Shown in pieces: positions 6,897-17,403 of a stretch of DNA of 64,000 nt. Every line of letters begins with the position of its first letter. The first letter of the stretch is position 1. Below the pieces are notes generated by a model. That model was given only the letters and a program-made list of their open reading frames with translations. It ran no database searches and had not been told where the DNA came from. Made by a program: the position numbers and the translations under genes. The stretch is from UBA932 sp031548545. GTDB taxonomy: Bacteria; Bacteroidota; Bacteroidia; Bacteroidales; UBA932. The DNA is taken from contig JAVBQY010000018.1 in the NCBI GenBank assembly GCA_031548545.1, positions 1 through 64,000 on the forward strand, read 5' to 3'.

Positions 6897-7731
6897 GCGT
6901 CAACTTGTCAAGCAGCGCAAGCAGGCGCTTTCGGGTATTGCTTTCCGCGATGAATACCGGCTCTTGCGTGTAATCAAAATGCCGCAGGCGCTCAATCAGC
7001 GTATCCATGCTTTCTTTATGCATGTAAGCCTGCAGGAAGACATCGTCTATCAAGGTCTTCCATCCGCTCTTATTACCCCAGTAATGCCCGACCATCGTAT
7101 CTGCAGGCGAAAGGCCATAAATATAATCCACGGCCCGGGTCATTGAAAACTGTTCTGTGATCTGGGTTACAATACCGGCGGCGCAAAGCGCATCGGAAAG
7201 GGCCAGTCCCAGGCGTACACACTCCAACTGGCGCTCTGCCGGAAGCGCTATTAATCCGGCGTTCCACATATCCGCCGTGGTGTTAAATGTAAATTCGCCA
7301 AATGTTTTGCCCTTGATTTGCCGCCATACCCGTCCGGCAGTATGTTTCATGGCCGCCAGATCACCCTCCCGCTTATGCATAAAACCCTTACCTGCCGACA
7401 AACCTTCAAACAGCTGCGCTGACGGCGCATACAAAAAAGTATCCGTATCCAGATATATAAAAGCCTGCCCGGGGTGTTTCAAACAAAAATCTTCCATTGT
7501 TTTGATCTTCACCCGATAAATAAAATCCTGAGGACCTCTCCAATCCCGCACTTTATCTTTTGTCAGGTATTCCACCTGCACCTGATCTCCGAACCATTTA
7601 TACATTTCAGGCGCATCCGTATACACGGAAATACCGTCAATACCGCCCCGAGACAGAAAAGATAATATGGAAAAATAACATTGTGTATGATAAGAAATTA
7701 TATCACCTGTTATAAAGTAGACCAAATACAT
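6868..7731 (-). CDS. putative DXD-type glycosyltransferase
   Basis: A 287-residue protein with the feel of a GT-A sugar transferase: N-terminal strand MYLVYFITGDIISYHTQCYF, then FIYLDTDTFLY near residues 89-99 supplying a DxD metal site, and MWNAGLIALPA, a pattern seen in GT8-like enzymes. The frame is open to 7863, but that extension is AT-rich promoter sequence; ATG at 7731 follows a TATATTTG box by 21 bases. It lies among other surface-glycan genes, divergent from rho. The exact family is uncertain. Confidence 0.72.
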   Translation of the reverse strand: MYLVYFITGDIISYHTQCYFSILSFLSRGGIDGISVYTDAPEMYKWFGDQVQVEYLTKDKVRDWRGPQDFIYRVKIKTMEDFCLKHPGQAFIYLDTDTFLYAPSAQLFEGLSAGKGFMHKREGDLAAMKHTAGRVWRQIKGKTFGEFTFNTTADMWNAGLIALPAERQLECVRLGLALSDALCAAGIVTQITEQFSMTRAVDYIYGLSPADTMVGHYWGNKSGWKTLIDDVFLQAYMHKESMDTLIERLRHFDYTQEPVFIAESNTRKRLLALLDKLTLKKDKGVYC

Positions 7732-7752
7732 GCTAATATAGTATATAAATAA

Positions 7753-7760
7753 CAAATATA
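7753..7760 (-). promoter_or_regulatory. -7 promoter box of the DXD glycosyltransferase gene
   Basis: The minus strand reads TATATTTG, 21 bases before the preferred ATG at 7731. It supports that start over the longer frame. It lies next to the divergent rho promoter. Confidence 0.55.
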
Positions 7761-7768
7761 CAAAAAAA

Positions 7769-7799
7769 TTTGCGGTTTTAAATTGTTGTCGTATATTTG
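7769..7799 (+). promoter_or_regulatory. rho promoter, full -33/-7 match
   Basis: TTTG (7769-7772), a 19-base spacer and TATATTTG (7792-7799) match the Bacteroidota housekeeping consensus exactly. The expected transcript start lies near 7806, leaving a leader of about 60 bases before rho. Confidence 0.75.
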
Positions 7800-7865
7800 C
7801 ATCGAATTTATTCAATATCACTCCCTCCCACAAATACATCCCACCACTCGGTTTAAACATCATTT

Positions 7866-9619
<1,754 letters not shown>

Positions 9620-9620
<1 letters not shown>

Positions 9621-10828
9621 TGACCGGTTTGAAAAAATATTGCACAAAGGACATACTCATGTCCTTTGTTTTTTCTATCTGTGCAGCATCCTTGTTGTTC
9701 AGTAATGACCTGGTTATATTTTCCAATCTTTTATTCGGACTAACCACCATCTTTATTCTGTCCTTTTATAAAGAAAAGCTAAGCCGCCCCACCCTGCCGG
9801 TCATACTATGGACTGTCACTTATCTGGTCCGCGTCCTATGGCTGCTGGTAGATCATGATCCGGACTACGGGCTCAGGTGGCTGGACACCTGCCTGCCCTT
9901 TATCTTTTATCCCATTGCCATGCAATGGCTGGCCCCCAGCCAACGGGTAGTGAAATTCACCCTCACCTTTTTCTTTTATTGCTGTCAGGTCTTTTGCCTG
10001 ATCGTGCTCGTCTTCTCCCTGTTATCTATCTGCAGTATCCCTATTTCCCTCAAAACATGGCTATCGGAAATAAAAAATTTTTACCCTTTGGCCTATTCCT
10101 GGAGCAACTATGACCACCCCTCCTACCTGGCCATCATTTATCTTTTTACACTCCCTGTGGGGTATTACCTCAAGCGGGAATATAACAACTTATCCAACAT
10201 AGTGTTAGCCCTCAGTTTTATCATTACCGGAGCGGCCGTATTGATGACAGGCGCCCGTATCGGCATGATTATATTTGTGTTATTATCGATTTTTATACTT
10301 ATACACCGTATAGCCCGCCAACGGCAAATCATGGCCATAGGCATTATGGCGCTTATGCTGGCGGCCGGAATTATAGGCATAAAATATTTCCACAATGGAC
10401 TGGCCGGCCGTTTCCAGGATCCCATACGCGAACAGCTCTTTAAAACAGCCGCCTACTCCATCAAACAACAGCCGCTATTGGGCATTGGCGCCGGAGGCGC
10501 CGTCGGGGTGATAACAGATCCGGAAACAGCGAAAAAACTCGGCTATCCCTCTCCTACGCCTGTCACCTATGCCCACAACCAATACCTCGGCGAAGTGATG
10601 TGCTTCGGGCTCATCGGCGCACTGGCCTTATTTGCCGTCCTGGGCTATTTCATCTGTATCTCCGTAAAAAGAGAGGACTTGCTCATGCAGGCCCTCTTAT
10701 TGATACTCATCGTCTTTATGTTTACCGAAATGCCCTTTGCCTCCAACAAAGGCATCAACTTTTCCCTTTTCTTCCTTAGCCTGTTGTATTATGGAAAAAA
10801 TAACCGCAGTCATACTCACCTTCAATGA
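9620..10828 (+). CDS. O-antigen ligase / polymerase family membrane protein
   Basis: Integral membrane protein of 402 residues with about ten to eleven hydrophobic segments, fitting the Wzy_C/O-antigen ligase family that transfers or polymerises undecaprenyl-linked glycans on the periplasmic side. Supporting features are GARIGMIIFVLLS near residue 211 (conserved Arg) and YAHNQYLGEVMCFGLIGALA near 318, the large-loop His motif of WaaL-type enzymes. The start overlaps the rho stop by one base, and its end overlaps the next glycosyltransferase by 38 bases. Ligase and polymerase cannot be told apart from sequence alone. Confidence 0.82.
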
Positions 10829-11552
10829 AGAAAAAAACATTGACCGCTGCCTCCGTTCTCTGCAAAAGGTAGCGGACGAAATTATTGTAGTCGATTCCTA
10901 TTCGACCGACCGGACAAAAGAGATTTGCGAGGCTTACCCCTCCGTACGTTTCCTGCAACAGGCCTGGCTGGGTTTCGGCCCGCAGAAAAACTGGGGCAAT
11001 GACCAGGCCTCCTATGACTATATCCTTTCACTGGATGCCGATGAGGCCCTCTCGGAGGAACTGGCCGCGGCCATACTGAGGGTGAAGCAGGAAAGCTTAA
11101 AAGGCTGTTACAGCCTCGACAGGCTGAACTATTATTACGGCAAATTCCTGAAACACGGACTGGAATATCCGGACCGCAAGCCCCGGCTATTCAATCGCAC
11201 AACGGCCCGTTGGAATACATCGCCCGTACATGAGGAACTGGACGGAGCCAGCCATCCTGTATTACTGAACGGCTACCTGCACCATTACACCTACCACTCC
11301 GTTACCGGCCACTTGGAAAAAACAGACCGATATTCCACGCTGGCAGCTAAAGGCTACCTTGACCGGGGTAAAAAACCAGCGGGGCTCAAACTGGTGTTTT
11401 CCCCGCTGTTTACATTTATCAATGCATATATACTAAGGGCCGGCTTCCTTGATGGAAAACACGGCCTGGTCGTTGCCTGCATGCGCAGCTTTGGCGCATT
11501 TTTAAAATACGCCAAACACTGGCAGTTGTATTATTTTTCCGGTCGCATTTGA
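10791..11552 (+). CDS. family 2 glycosyltransferase, WaaE/KdtX-like
   Basis: A 253-residue GT-A enzyme resembling lipopolysaccharide core beta-glycosyltransferases. It begins MEKITAVILTFNEEKNIDRC, has EIIVVDSYSTDRTKEI and the DxD motif ILSLDADEALS near residue 80, then RPRLFNR-like and SPVHEEL segments and a C-terminal hydrophobic region (FSPLFTFINAYILRAGFLDG) typical of the WaaE group. An upstream in-frame ATG at 10737 lies within the previous gene; ATG at 10791 matches the family start. The 3' end overlaps convergent lysS by 22 bases. Confidence 0.87.
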   Translation: MEKITAVILTFNEEKNIDRCLRSLQKVADEIIVVDSYSTDRTKEICEAYPSVRFLQQAWLGFGPQKNWGNDQASYDYILSLDADEALSEELAAAILRVKQESLKGCYSLDRLNYYYGKFLKHGLEYPDRKPRLFNRTTARWNTSPVHEELDGASHPVLLNGYLHHYTYHSVTGHLEKTDRYSTLAAKGYLDRGKKPAGLKLVFSPLFTFINAYILRAGFLDGKHGLVVACMRSFGAFLKYAKHWQLYYFSGRI

Positions 11553-13042
11553 GGAAAGAGCAGCACGTCCTGAATAGACAGCGCGCCGGTCATCATCATC
11601 ACCAATCGGTCAATGCCGATACCCATGCCCGAAGTGGGCGGCATGCCGTATTCCAAAGCGCGTACAAAGTCCATATCTATGAACATGGCCTCATCATCCC
11701 CCTTTTCCTTGAGTTTCACCTGATCCTGGAAACGCTCCAGCTGATCGATCGGGTCATTGAGTTCCGAGTAAGCATTGCATATTTCCTTACCGTTTACAAA
11801 GAGTTCAAAACGCTCGGTAAGGTTGGGGTTATTACGATGACGCTTGGTCAGGGGCGATAGTTCTATCGGATAATCTATGATAAAAGTAGGTTGGATCAAA
11901 TGCTGTTCGCACTTTTCGCCGAAGATGGCGTCAATCAGCTTGCCCTTGCCCATGGTCTTATCCACCGCAATATGCAAGCGGTTGCACTCGGCGCGGAGCT
12001 GATCTTCATCCATACCGGAAATGTCCACTCCGGCATATTCTTTGATCGCGTCAAGCATAGGCAGGCGACGATAAGGTCCTTTGAAGTCAATCATATTATC
12101 GCCGATTTTCACTGTTGTATCGCCGTTCACAGCGGTAGCCACTTTCTCAAACAGTTGTTCCGTAAACTCCATCATCCACAGATAATCTTTATACGCCACA
12201 TAGATTTCGAGACAGGTAAATTCAGGATTGTGCGTCCGGTCCATCCCCTCGTTGCGGAAATTACGCGAGAATTCATATACGCCTGTGAAGCCGCCGACAA
12301 TAAGGCGCTTGAGGTATAATTCATTGGCGATACGCAGGTACAATGGAATATCCAGGGCGTTGTGATGCGTGATAAAAGGCCGGGCCGTAGCGCCACCCGG
12401 GATGGATTGCAGCACCGGCGTGTCTACTTCCAGATAACCTTTATCATTGAAGAAGGTGCGCATGGCATTGATCAACTTCGTACGTTTAAGGAAGACTTCA
12501 CGCACCTGAGGGTTCACAATCAAATCTACATAACGCATGCGGTAACGCTGCTCGGGATCGGAAAAGGCATCATACACCTCTCCGTCTTTTTCTTTCACGA
12601 TAGGCAATACACGTAATGATTTACTCAACAGCTTGAATTCCTTGGCATGGAGTGATAAGGCGCCGGTCTGCGTGATAAACGCAAAACCTTTTACCCCGAC
12701 AATATCACCAATATCCAACAATTTTTTGAATACGGTATTATAAAGGGTTTTATCTTCACCCGGGCAAACATCATCACGTTTGATGTACACCTGGATACGG
12801 CCATGCTCATCCTGCAGTTCAAAAAATGCAGCCGCGCCCATAATACGGCGGGTCATGATACGGCCGGCCATACTCACCTGCTGGAAATTATTTTTTTCCG
12901 GACTGTATTGTTCACGGATCTCTTCCGTGGTGGCATTTACCTCGAATTCTTCGGCAGGATAAGGGTTAACCTGTAAATTTTGCAGCTCCTTCAGCGATGC
13001 GCGGCGGACAGCCTCCTGTTCGCTTAATCCTAATTGTTCCAT
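11531..13042 (-). CDS. lysS: lysyl-tRNA synthetase, class II
   Basis: Charges tRNA-Lys in the cytosol. The 503-residue product has an N-terminal OB-fold anticodon-binding domain (VSMAGRIMTRRIMGAAAFFE, residues ~57-76) and the class II catalytic core: motif 2 FRNEGMDRTHNPEFTCLE and motif 3 GMGIGIDRLVMMM near the C-terminus. The ATG lies inside the 3' end of the fucosyltransferase gene (13-base overlap), so lysS is probably transcribed at least partly from the upstream glycan genes. A housekeeping gene in that position is unusual. Confidence 0.97.
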   Translation of the reverse strand: MEQLGLSEQEAVRRASLKELQNLQVNPYPAEEFEVNATTEEIREQYSPEKNNFQQVSMAGRIMTRRIMGAAAFFELQDEHGRIQVYIKRDDVCPGEDKTLYNTVFKKLLDIGDIVGVKGFAFITQTGALSLHAKEFKLLSKSLRVLPIVKEKDGEVYDAFSDPEQRYRMRYVDLIVNPQVREVFLKRTKLINAMRTFFNDKGYLEVDTPVLQSIPGGATARPFITHHNALDIPLYLRIANELYLKRLIVGGFTGVYEFSRNFRNEGMDRTHNPEFTCLEIYVAYKDYLWMMEFTEQLFEKVATAVNGDTTVKIGDNMIDFKGPYRRLPMLDAIKEYAGVDISGMDEDQLRAECNRLHIAVDKTMGKGKLIDAIFGEKCEQHLIQPTFIIDYPIELSPLTKRHRNNPNLTERFELFVNGKEICNAYSELNDPIDQLERFQDQVKLKEKGDDEAMFIDMDFVRALEYGMPPTSGMGIGIDRLVMMMTGALSIQDVLLFPQMRPEK

Positions 13043-14094
13043 GTTCTAAAATAATTTATCAGTTTTTTTTGAAGGTATTTTTTATCTTTAAAGGCAGAAA
13101 GTTCTTCCTTTGAAATCCGGAAGAGATGATTACCCTGTGCCTGTTGCGAAGCGGTTACGATTTCAAAATCGTGGTAAGTCTGTTGCTGAAATGAGGTCAA
13201 AACGGCAGCCGGCAAGACATCTTCTACCAATAGGGAGACATTGGGTCCGGAAACACCAATACGATGCCAGTGCGGCGGCAGGATTTTATCCGTAAAATCC
13301 GCCGGATGATTATGGAACCACTTGGCGGGAGCCACCACTACTTTTTCGCCGGAAGGATTCAGCCAGGCGCCCCACCAGCTAAAAGAACTATTGGCTATGA
13401 TATGATGCCTGCAACAATGCATCAGCTGCAGGTCGCGAAAACTATTTTCACCCTTGTTCCAATCAATATAGACAGCGCCGGGGAGCGACAGGTTCTCTTT
13501 CACCCATAAGGGATCATCGGAAAAAACAAAAAACTGCGGAGCAGTGACCTTTTCCCGAATGTAAGCAATAGCCTCCCTGTAATAATCCGGGGAACAGATA
13601 TCGCCGAAATACGGCCGCATGTGGGGCTGGCGGTAATCACCGCGGCGCACGTGCAGGCTAACCGCATTGGTGGAACGGATGTGTTCCAGCGCCTGCCCGT
13701 TTTGTACATCGCCTTCCGTCAGCGGAATAAATTGCAGTTCCTGTAACAAATCCTCTCTTACGGCTTCCGGATAGCGATATTCCTGCCAATGGGCCTTCCA
13801 CCAGATTTTTTTTCCGGAAGGATTTTCCTTGTCCGTTCGCAGGTTGATCCGGAAAATATGGCGGAACACTTCAGCGGACAGGTATAAGGGGCGCGCTTTC
13901 CAGGCCGGCAACAGCCTTTTATCGGCTGCCACTGTCCGGAAAATCCGTTTCAGTTCAAATCCGCCGTGCTTGCTGATAAACGAAGCCGTGCCGTCAAGAT
14001 AGACGCCCCGCCCTTCCTTTTTCAACAAATACCGGAAAAAAGCATACTGAAACAGCTGATTACCTAAACCGCCTTGTATATAAACAATCTTCAT
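13030..14094 (-). CDS. GT11 alpha-1,2-fucosyltransferase-like protein with extra C-terminal segment
   Basis: Adds fucose (or a similar sugar) to surface glycans. Hallmarks of GT11 are the N-terminal GGLGNQLFQYAF (residues 8-19), HVRRGDY (148-154) and ANSSFSWWGAWLNP (234-247). The family normally ends near residue 280-300; here 75 more residues follow, of which 285-316 (NVSLLVEDVLP then SFQQQTYHDFEIV) resemble the first strand and helix of a family 2 glycosyltransferase. The tail lacks a DxD and cannot be an enzyme by itself. The gene lies three bases downstream of another glycosyltransferase and overlaps lysS. Confidence 0.88.
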   Translation of the reverse strand: MKIVYIQGGLGNQLFQYAFFRYLLKKEGRGVYLDGTASFISKHGGFELKRIFRTVAADKRLLPAWKARPLYLSAEVFRHIFRINLRTDKENPSGKKIWWKAHWQEYRYPEAVREDLLQELQFIPLTEGDVQNGQALEHIRSTNAVSLHVRRGDYRQPHMRPYFGDICSPDYYREAIAYIREKVTAPQFFVFSDDPLWVKENLSLPGAVYIDWNKGENSFRDLQLMHCCRHHIIANSSFSWWGAWLNPSGEKVVVAPAKWFHNHPADFTDKILPPHWHRIGVSGPNVSLLVEDVLPAAVLTSFQQQTYHDFEIVTASQQAQGNHLFRISKEELSAFKDKKYLQKKLINYFRTWNN

Positions 14095-14097
14095 CCG

Positions 14098-14967
14098 CTA
14101 TATAATCCTGTAATTTTTATATTCAAACAGCCTTTTACCTGTCAGGCCTTCCACCCAATGCAGTATCCGGTGGCGAAACTTCATTACCTTGCGGGTGGGA
14201 TCAGCCTCAAAAGCCCAATTCATACGGTCAATACGCGCCTGCATCACTGCCGGATGGGTACCGGTAAAATGCCGCAGGCCGTCTATCTTGGAATAATCAA
14301 AAGCCGCAGCCTGGAAGACATTACGTTCCATCCACTCGTCATCATGCCAGAGGCGGTTAAAAGACTCGGCCTTGGCCTGCTGAAATTCCGGTGGCTTTAC
14401 CCAACCGTAATGATAGACGTAGGCGTCTACCGGTTTTACCCGCAACTTGCGGTCATGCTTGCGGAAACCCTGTGCATCACGGTAAGAACGTATCGTTTTA
14501 TCATTGCGTACAACACGGATTTCATGACGGTACCAGCGACGGGAGGTACCCACATAGTCATAAGAGCCATAAAAGTGCTCGTAGTTGAAAAGCAAGCCAT
14601 CCACCTCCGGACGGTCTTTGTAGGCTTCCATGGCCCGGCGTATGGCCGGCAAATATTGTTCATGGACCACCTCATCGCCCTGAATATAAAAAGCCCAGTC
14701 GGAATCGGGAGAAATAGCATCAAAAGCCTTATTGGTTTCCACGGCCAGTACACGTCCGCCTTCACGCAGTCCGTCATCCCACACGGAATGTACAATCCGG
14801 ATCTTATCCGAACCTATGCTCTCCACAAGCGCCAGCGTATCATCTTCAGAGGCACCGACACACACAATTACTTCATCACAAAGCGGTAAAATGGAGGTAA
14901 TCGCTTCCTTAATCGGATAGTCATACTTTATCGCATTACGCACAAATGTAAAACCACTGACTCTCAT
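14098..14967 (-). CDS. family 2 glycosyltransferase
   Basis: A 289-residue GT-A type enzyme, first gene of a minus-strand run with the fucosyltransferase and lysS. N-terminal segments SGFTFVRNAIKYDYPIKEAI and DEVIVCVGASEDDTLALV bind nucleotide sugar; FYIQGDEVVHEQY near residues 92-104 stands where the DxD motif falls, read as QGDE. The central region (GSYDYVGTSRRWYRHEIRVV) matches a Bacteroidota group of glycosyltransferases of unknown sugar. No signal peptide or membrane helix is apparent. Confidence 0.83.
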   Translation of the reverse strand: MRVSGFTFVRNAIKYDYPIKEAITSILPLCDEVIVCVGASEDDTLALVESIGSDKIRIVHSVWDDGLREGGRVLAVETNKAFDAISPDSDWAFYIQGDEVVHEQYLPAIRRAMEAYKDRPEVDGLLFNYEHFYGSYDYVGTSRRWYRHEIRVVRNDKTIRSYRDAQGFRKHDRKLRVKPVDAYVYHYGWVKPPEFQQAKAESFNRLWHDDEWMERNVFQAAAFDYSKIDGLRHFTGTHPAVMQARIDRMNWAFEADPTRKVMKFRHRILHWVEGLTGKRLFEYKNYRII

Positions 14968-14990
14968 AAGTGTTTAAAATTTTTAATCCA

Positions 14991-14998
14991 CAAAGATA
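14991..14998 (-). promoter_or_regulatory. -7 promoter box of the GT2-fucosyltransferase-lysS run
   Basis: The minus strand reads TATCTTTG, 23 bases before the GT2 start at 14967. No convincing -33 element is present. Confidence 0.55.
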
Positions 14999-15030
14999 GA
15001 ATTTTATGAGGGATTTTCCCGAAAAAATGT

Positions 15031-15038
15031 TAACTTTG
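15031..15038 (+). promoter_or_regulatory. -7 promoter box touching the recJ start
   Basis: TAACTTTG matches TAnnTTTG. Its last base is the first base of the GTG that opens the recJ frame, so if this box is used translation must begin further downstream. Confidence 0.5.
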
Positions 15039-16786
15039 TGAAAATTTATACTTTGGCACTCGAAAAGAAATGGATAGTAAAGGAACAAGGTAATCCGATC
15101 GTTGTCCGCCACCTGGCCTCGGAACTCGGCATTGACCAAACACTGGCTAATTTGCTGGTGCAAAGAAATGTAAACACCTTTGACGAAGCCAAGAGTTTTT
15201 TTCGCCCCGAATTATTCAACCTGCATGACCCTTTCCTGATGAAGGATATGGACAAGGCCATTGACCGTATTGACAAGGCCCTGTATGACAAGGAAAAGAT
15301 CATGGTATACGGTGATTATGATGTAGACGGCACCACGGCCGTAGCATTGGTATACACCTTCCTCAAGGAGTTGGGCGCCAACGTTTCTTTTTATATTCCG
15401 GACCGCTATGACGAAGGTTATGGTATTTCTTACCAGGGCATCAATTATGCCAAAGAGCACGGGGTATCGTTAATGATTGCCCTGGACTGCGGCATCAAAG
15501 CTAAGGAAAAGATAGATTATGCCAATGACCGCAGTATAGATTTTATTATCTGTGACCATCATCTGCCGGACGAAACGCTGCCTAAGGCTGTAGCCGTTCT
15601 GGACCCGAAGCGGACGGACTGTAATTATCCGTTCAATGACCTTTCGGGCTGCGGCGTAGGCTTTAAAATGTTACAGGCTTATTTCCTGCGGCACGACATT
15701 CCGCTGGAACAGCTATACCCTTATCTGGACCTGGTTGTGGTGAGTATTGCCGCCGACCTGGTATCGATTACCGGAGAGAACCGCATACTCGCACATTACG
15801 GGTTGAAACAGCTCAACAGCGCACCGCGGAAGGGCCTGTTGTCTATGATTAAACTGGCGGGACTGGAAAAGCACCATATCGCCATTGACGACATCGTATT
15901 TAAAATCGGTCCCCGCATCAATGCCGCCGGCCGCATGGAGTCCGGTTCCGCCGCCGTAGAATTGCTGGTGGCCGAGAATGAAGAAATAGCTACAAAGATA
16001 GGCTGGACCATCAATACCCATAACAATGACCGTAAAAGCGTAGACCGTGAAACCACACAGGAGGCGCTGGCCATGGTCACCAATGATGAACTACTGTGCA
16101 ATAAAAAAAGCACCGTACTGTTCAATCCCAACTGGCACAAAGGTGTGGTTGGGATTGTTGCTTCACGGCTGGTGGAGACCTTTTACCGCCCGTCTATCGT
16201 ACTCACGCAGAGTAACGGTTTTATTACCGGATCGGCGCGAAGTATTCCGGGCTTTGACCTGTATGAGGCCATAGAGTCCTGCTCCGACCTGCTGGAAACT
16301 TTCGGCGGGCATATGTATGCCGCCGGCCTCACCCTGCGTGAAGAAAATTTCGACAATTTTTGCCGCCGCTTCGAAACCTATGTCGCCGACCATATCACCG
16401 ACGAGATACTCACGCCCCTGATTGATATCGACACCTACCTTGACTTCAAACAAATTACTCCGAAGTTCTTCCGCCTGCTCAAACAATTCCAACCCTTCGG
16501 CCCCGGCAACCTGTCGCCCGTATTCCTCACGGAAAAGGTCTATGACAACGGCAACGGCCGTATTGTGGGCAGCGATGCAGGACACCTCAAGCTCGAACTG
16601 ATCCAGGAAGATGAGCCTTACCGTCCTATTTCCGCCATCGCCTTCAACCAGTCGGAACATTTTGACTTCATGCAAAGCGGTAACCCGGTAGACGTGTGCT
16701 ATTCCGTGGCGGAAAATTACTACCGCGGCATTGCCAACATCCAATTACGTATTAAAGACATCAAGCCCCGCGAGGAAATCGTGTAA
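15038..16786 (+). CDS. recJ: single-stranded-DNA-specific exonuclease RecJ
   Basis: 5'-3' single-strand DNA exonuclease of recombination and repair. The 582-residue product has the DHH phosphoesterase motifs: VYGDYDVDGTTA near residue 90, ALDCGIKA, and IICDHHLPD near 170. The DHHA1 domain follows, with RINAAGRMESGSAAVELL, GVVGIVASRL and the late FGGHMYAAGLTL, then an OB-like C-terminus. No ATG occurs before about residue 68. Candidates are GTG at 15038, which overlaps a promoter box, and TTG at 15053; homologues begin near the KKWIVKEQGNP segment, so the TTG is quite possible. The gene converges on aroK with an eight-base gap. Confidence 0.94.
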   Translation: MKIYTLALEKKWIVKEQGNPIVVRHLASELGIDQTLANLLVQRNVNTFDEAKSFFRPELFNLHDPFLMKDMDKAIDRIDKALYDKEKIMVYGDYDVDGTTAVALVYTFLKELGANVSFYIPDRYDEGYGISYQGINYAKEHGVSLMIALDCGIKAKEKIDYANDRSIDFIICDHHLPDETLPKAVAVLDPKRTDCNYPFNDLSGCGVGFKMLQAYFLRHDIPLEQLYPYLDLVVVSIAADLVSITGENRILAHYGLKQLNSAPRKGLLSMIKLAGLEKHHIAIDDIVFKIGPRINAAGRMESGSAAVELLVAENEEIATKIGWTINTHNNDRKSVDRETTQEALAMVTNDELLCNKKSTVLFNPNWHKGVVGIVASRLVETFYRPSIVLTQSNGFITGSARSIPGFDLYEAIESCSDLLETFGGHMYAAGLTLREENFDNFCRRFETYVADHITDEILTPLIDIDTYLDFKQITPKFFRLLKQFQPFGPGNLSPVFLTEKVYDNGNGRIVGSDAGHLKLELIQEDEPYRPISAIAFNQSEHFDFMQSGNPVDVCYSVAENYYRGIANIQLRIKDIKPREEIV

Positions 16787-16794
16787 GCCCCGGC

Positions 16795-17325
16795 TCAGCG
16801 TTGGCTTAACTGTTCCATCAAATGGGCAAGAGGATTGACGGCGGTATCGATGATGATTGACGCCTGGTTATAGTATTGTTCGCGCCGGAACAAGCTTTCC
16901 TCAATATATTGCCGTAAGGCCGGTCCGGTTTTCCCCTGCAGCAACGGGCGGTGAGTGGACTTATGTCCCTCAATGCGCTGCACCAGTTGCTCCGGCAGGG
17001 CTTGTAAATAAACCGTAATGCCACAGGCATTCATCCGCTCCATATTGTCATAAAAACAAGGCAGCCCGCCGCCGCAAGCCACGACCAGCCGTTCACGGCC
17101 GAACAAAGCATGCAAAATTTCCTGTTCGTAACGGCGAAACCGCTCCTCCCCCTCTTCCTCAAAAATCGCCGCCACACTCTTAGCACAGCGTTCCGCAATC
17201 AAGGTATCGGTATCCGCAAAATCATAGCCCAGCTCCTCCGCCAGCGCCTGCCCCAAAGTCGACTTCCCGCTGCCCATAAAACCGAGCAGGAAGATGGGTG
17301 GCGAATTGGGAGTTGAAGAATGCAT
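16795..17325 (-). CDS. aroK: shikimate kinase
   Basis: Phosphorylates shikimate with ATP in the aromatic amino acid pathway. The 176-residue product has the P-loop GFMGSGKST (residues 15-23), FADTDTLIAER for shikimate binding, FRRYEQEIL and the glycine-rich VACGGGLPC. The LID-type segment THRPLLQ near residue 120 is normal. The start codon is separated by a single base from a heptamer repeat array, so the whole ribosome-loading region is made of repeat. It is downstream of parE-parC on the same strand. Confidence 0.95.
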   Translation of the reverse strand: MHSSTPNSPPIFLLGFMGSGKSTLGQALAEELGYDFADTDTLIAERCAKSVAAIFEEEGEERFRRYEQEILHALFGRERLVVACGGGLPCFYDNMERMNACGITVYLQALPEQLVQRIEGHKSTHRPLLQGKTGPALRQYIEESLFRREQYYNQASIIIDTAVNPLAHLMEQLSQR

Positions 17326-17326
17326 A

Positions 17327-17401
<75 letters not shown>

Positions 17402-17403
<2 letters not shown>

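Noticed and set aside
14074..14889. 271-codon plus-strand open frame opposite the GT2 gene
   Set aside because: Complementary to a well-supported glycosyltransferase; no recognisable domain and no promoter before it.
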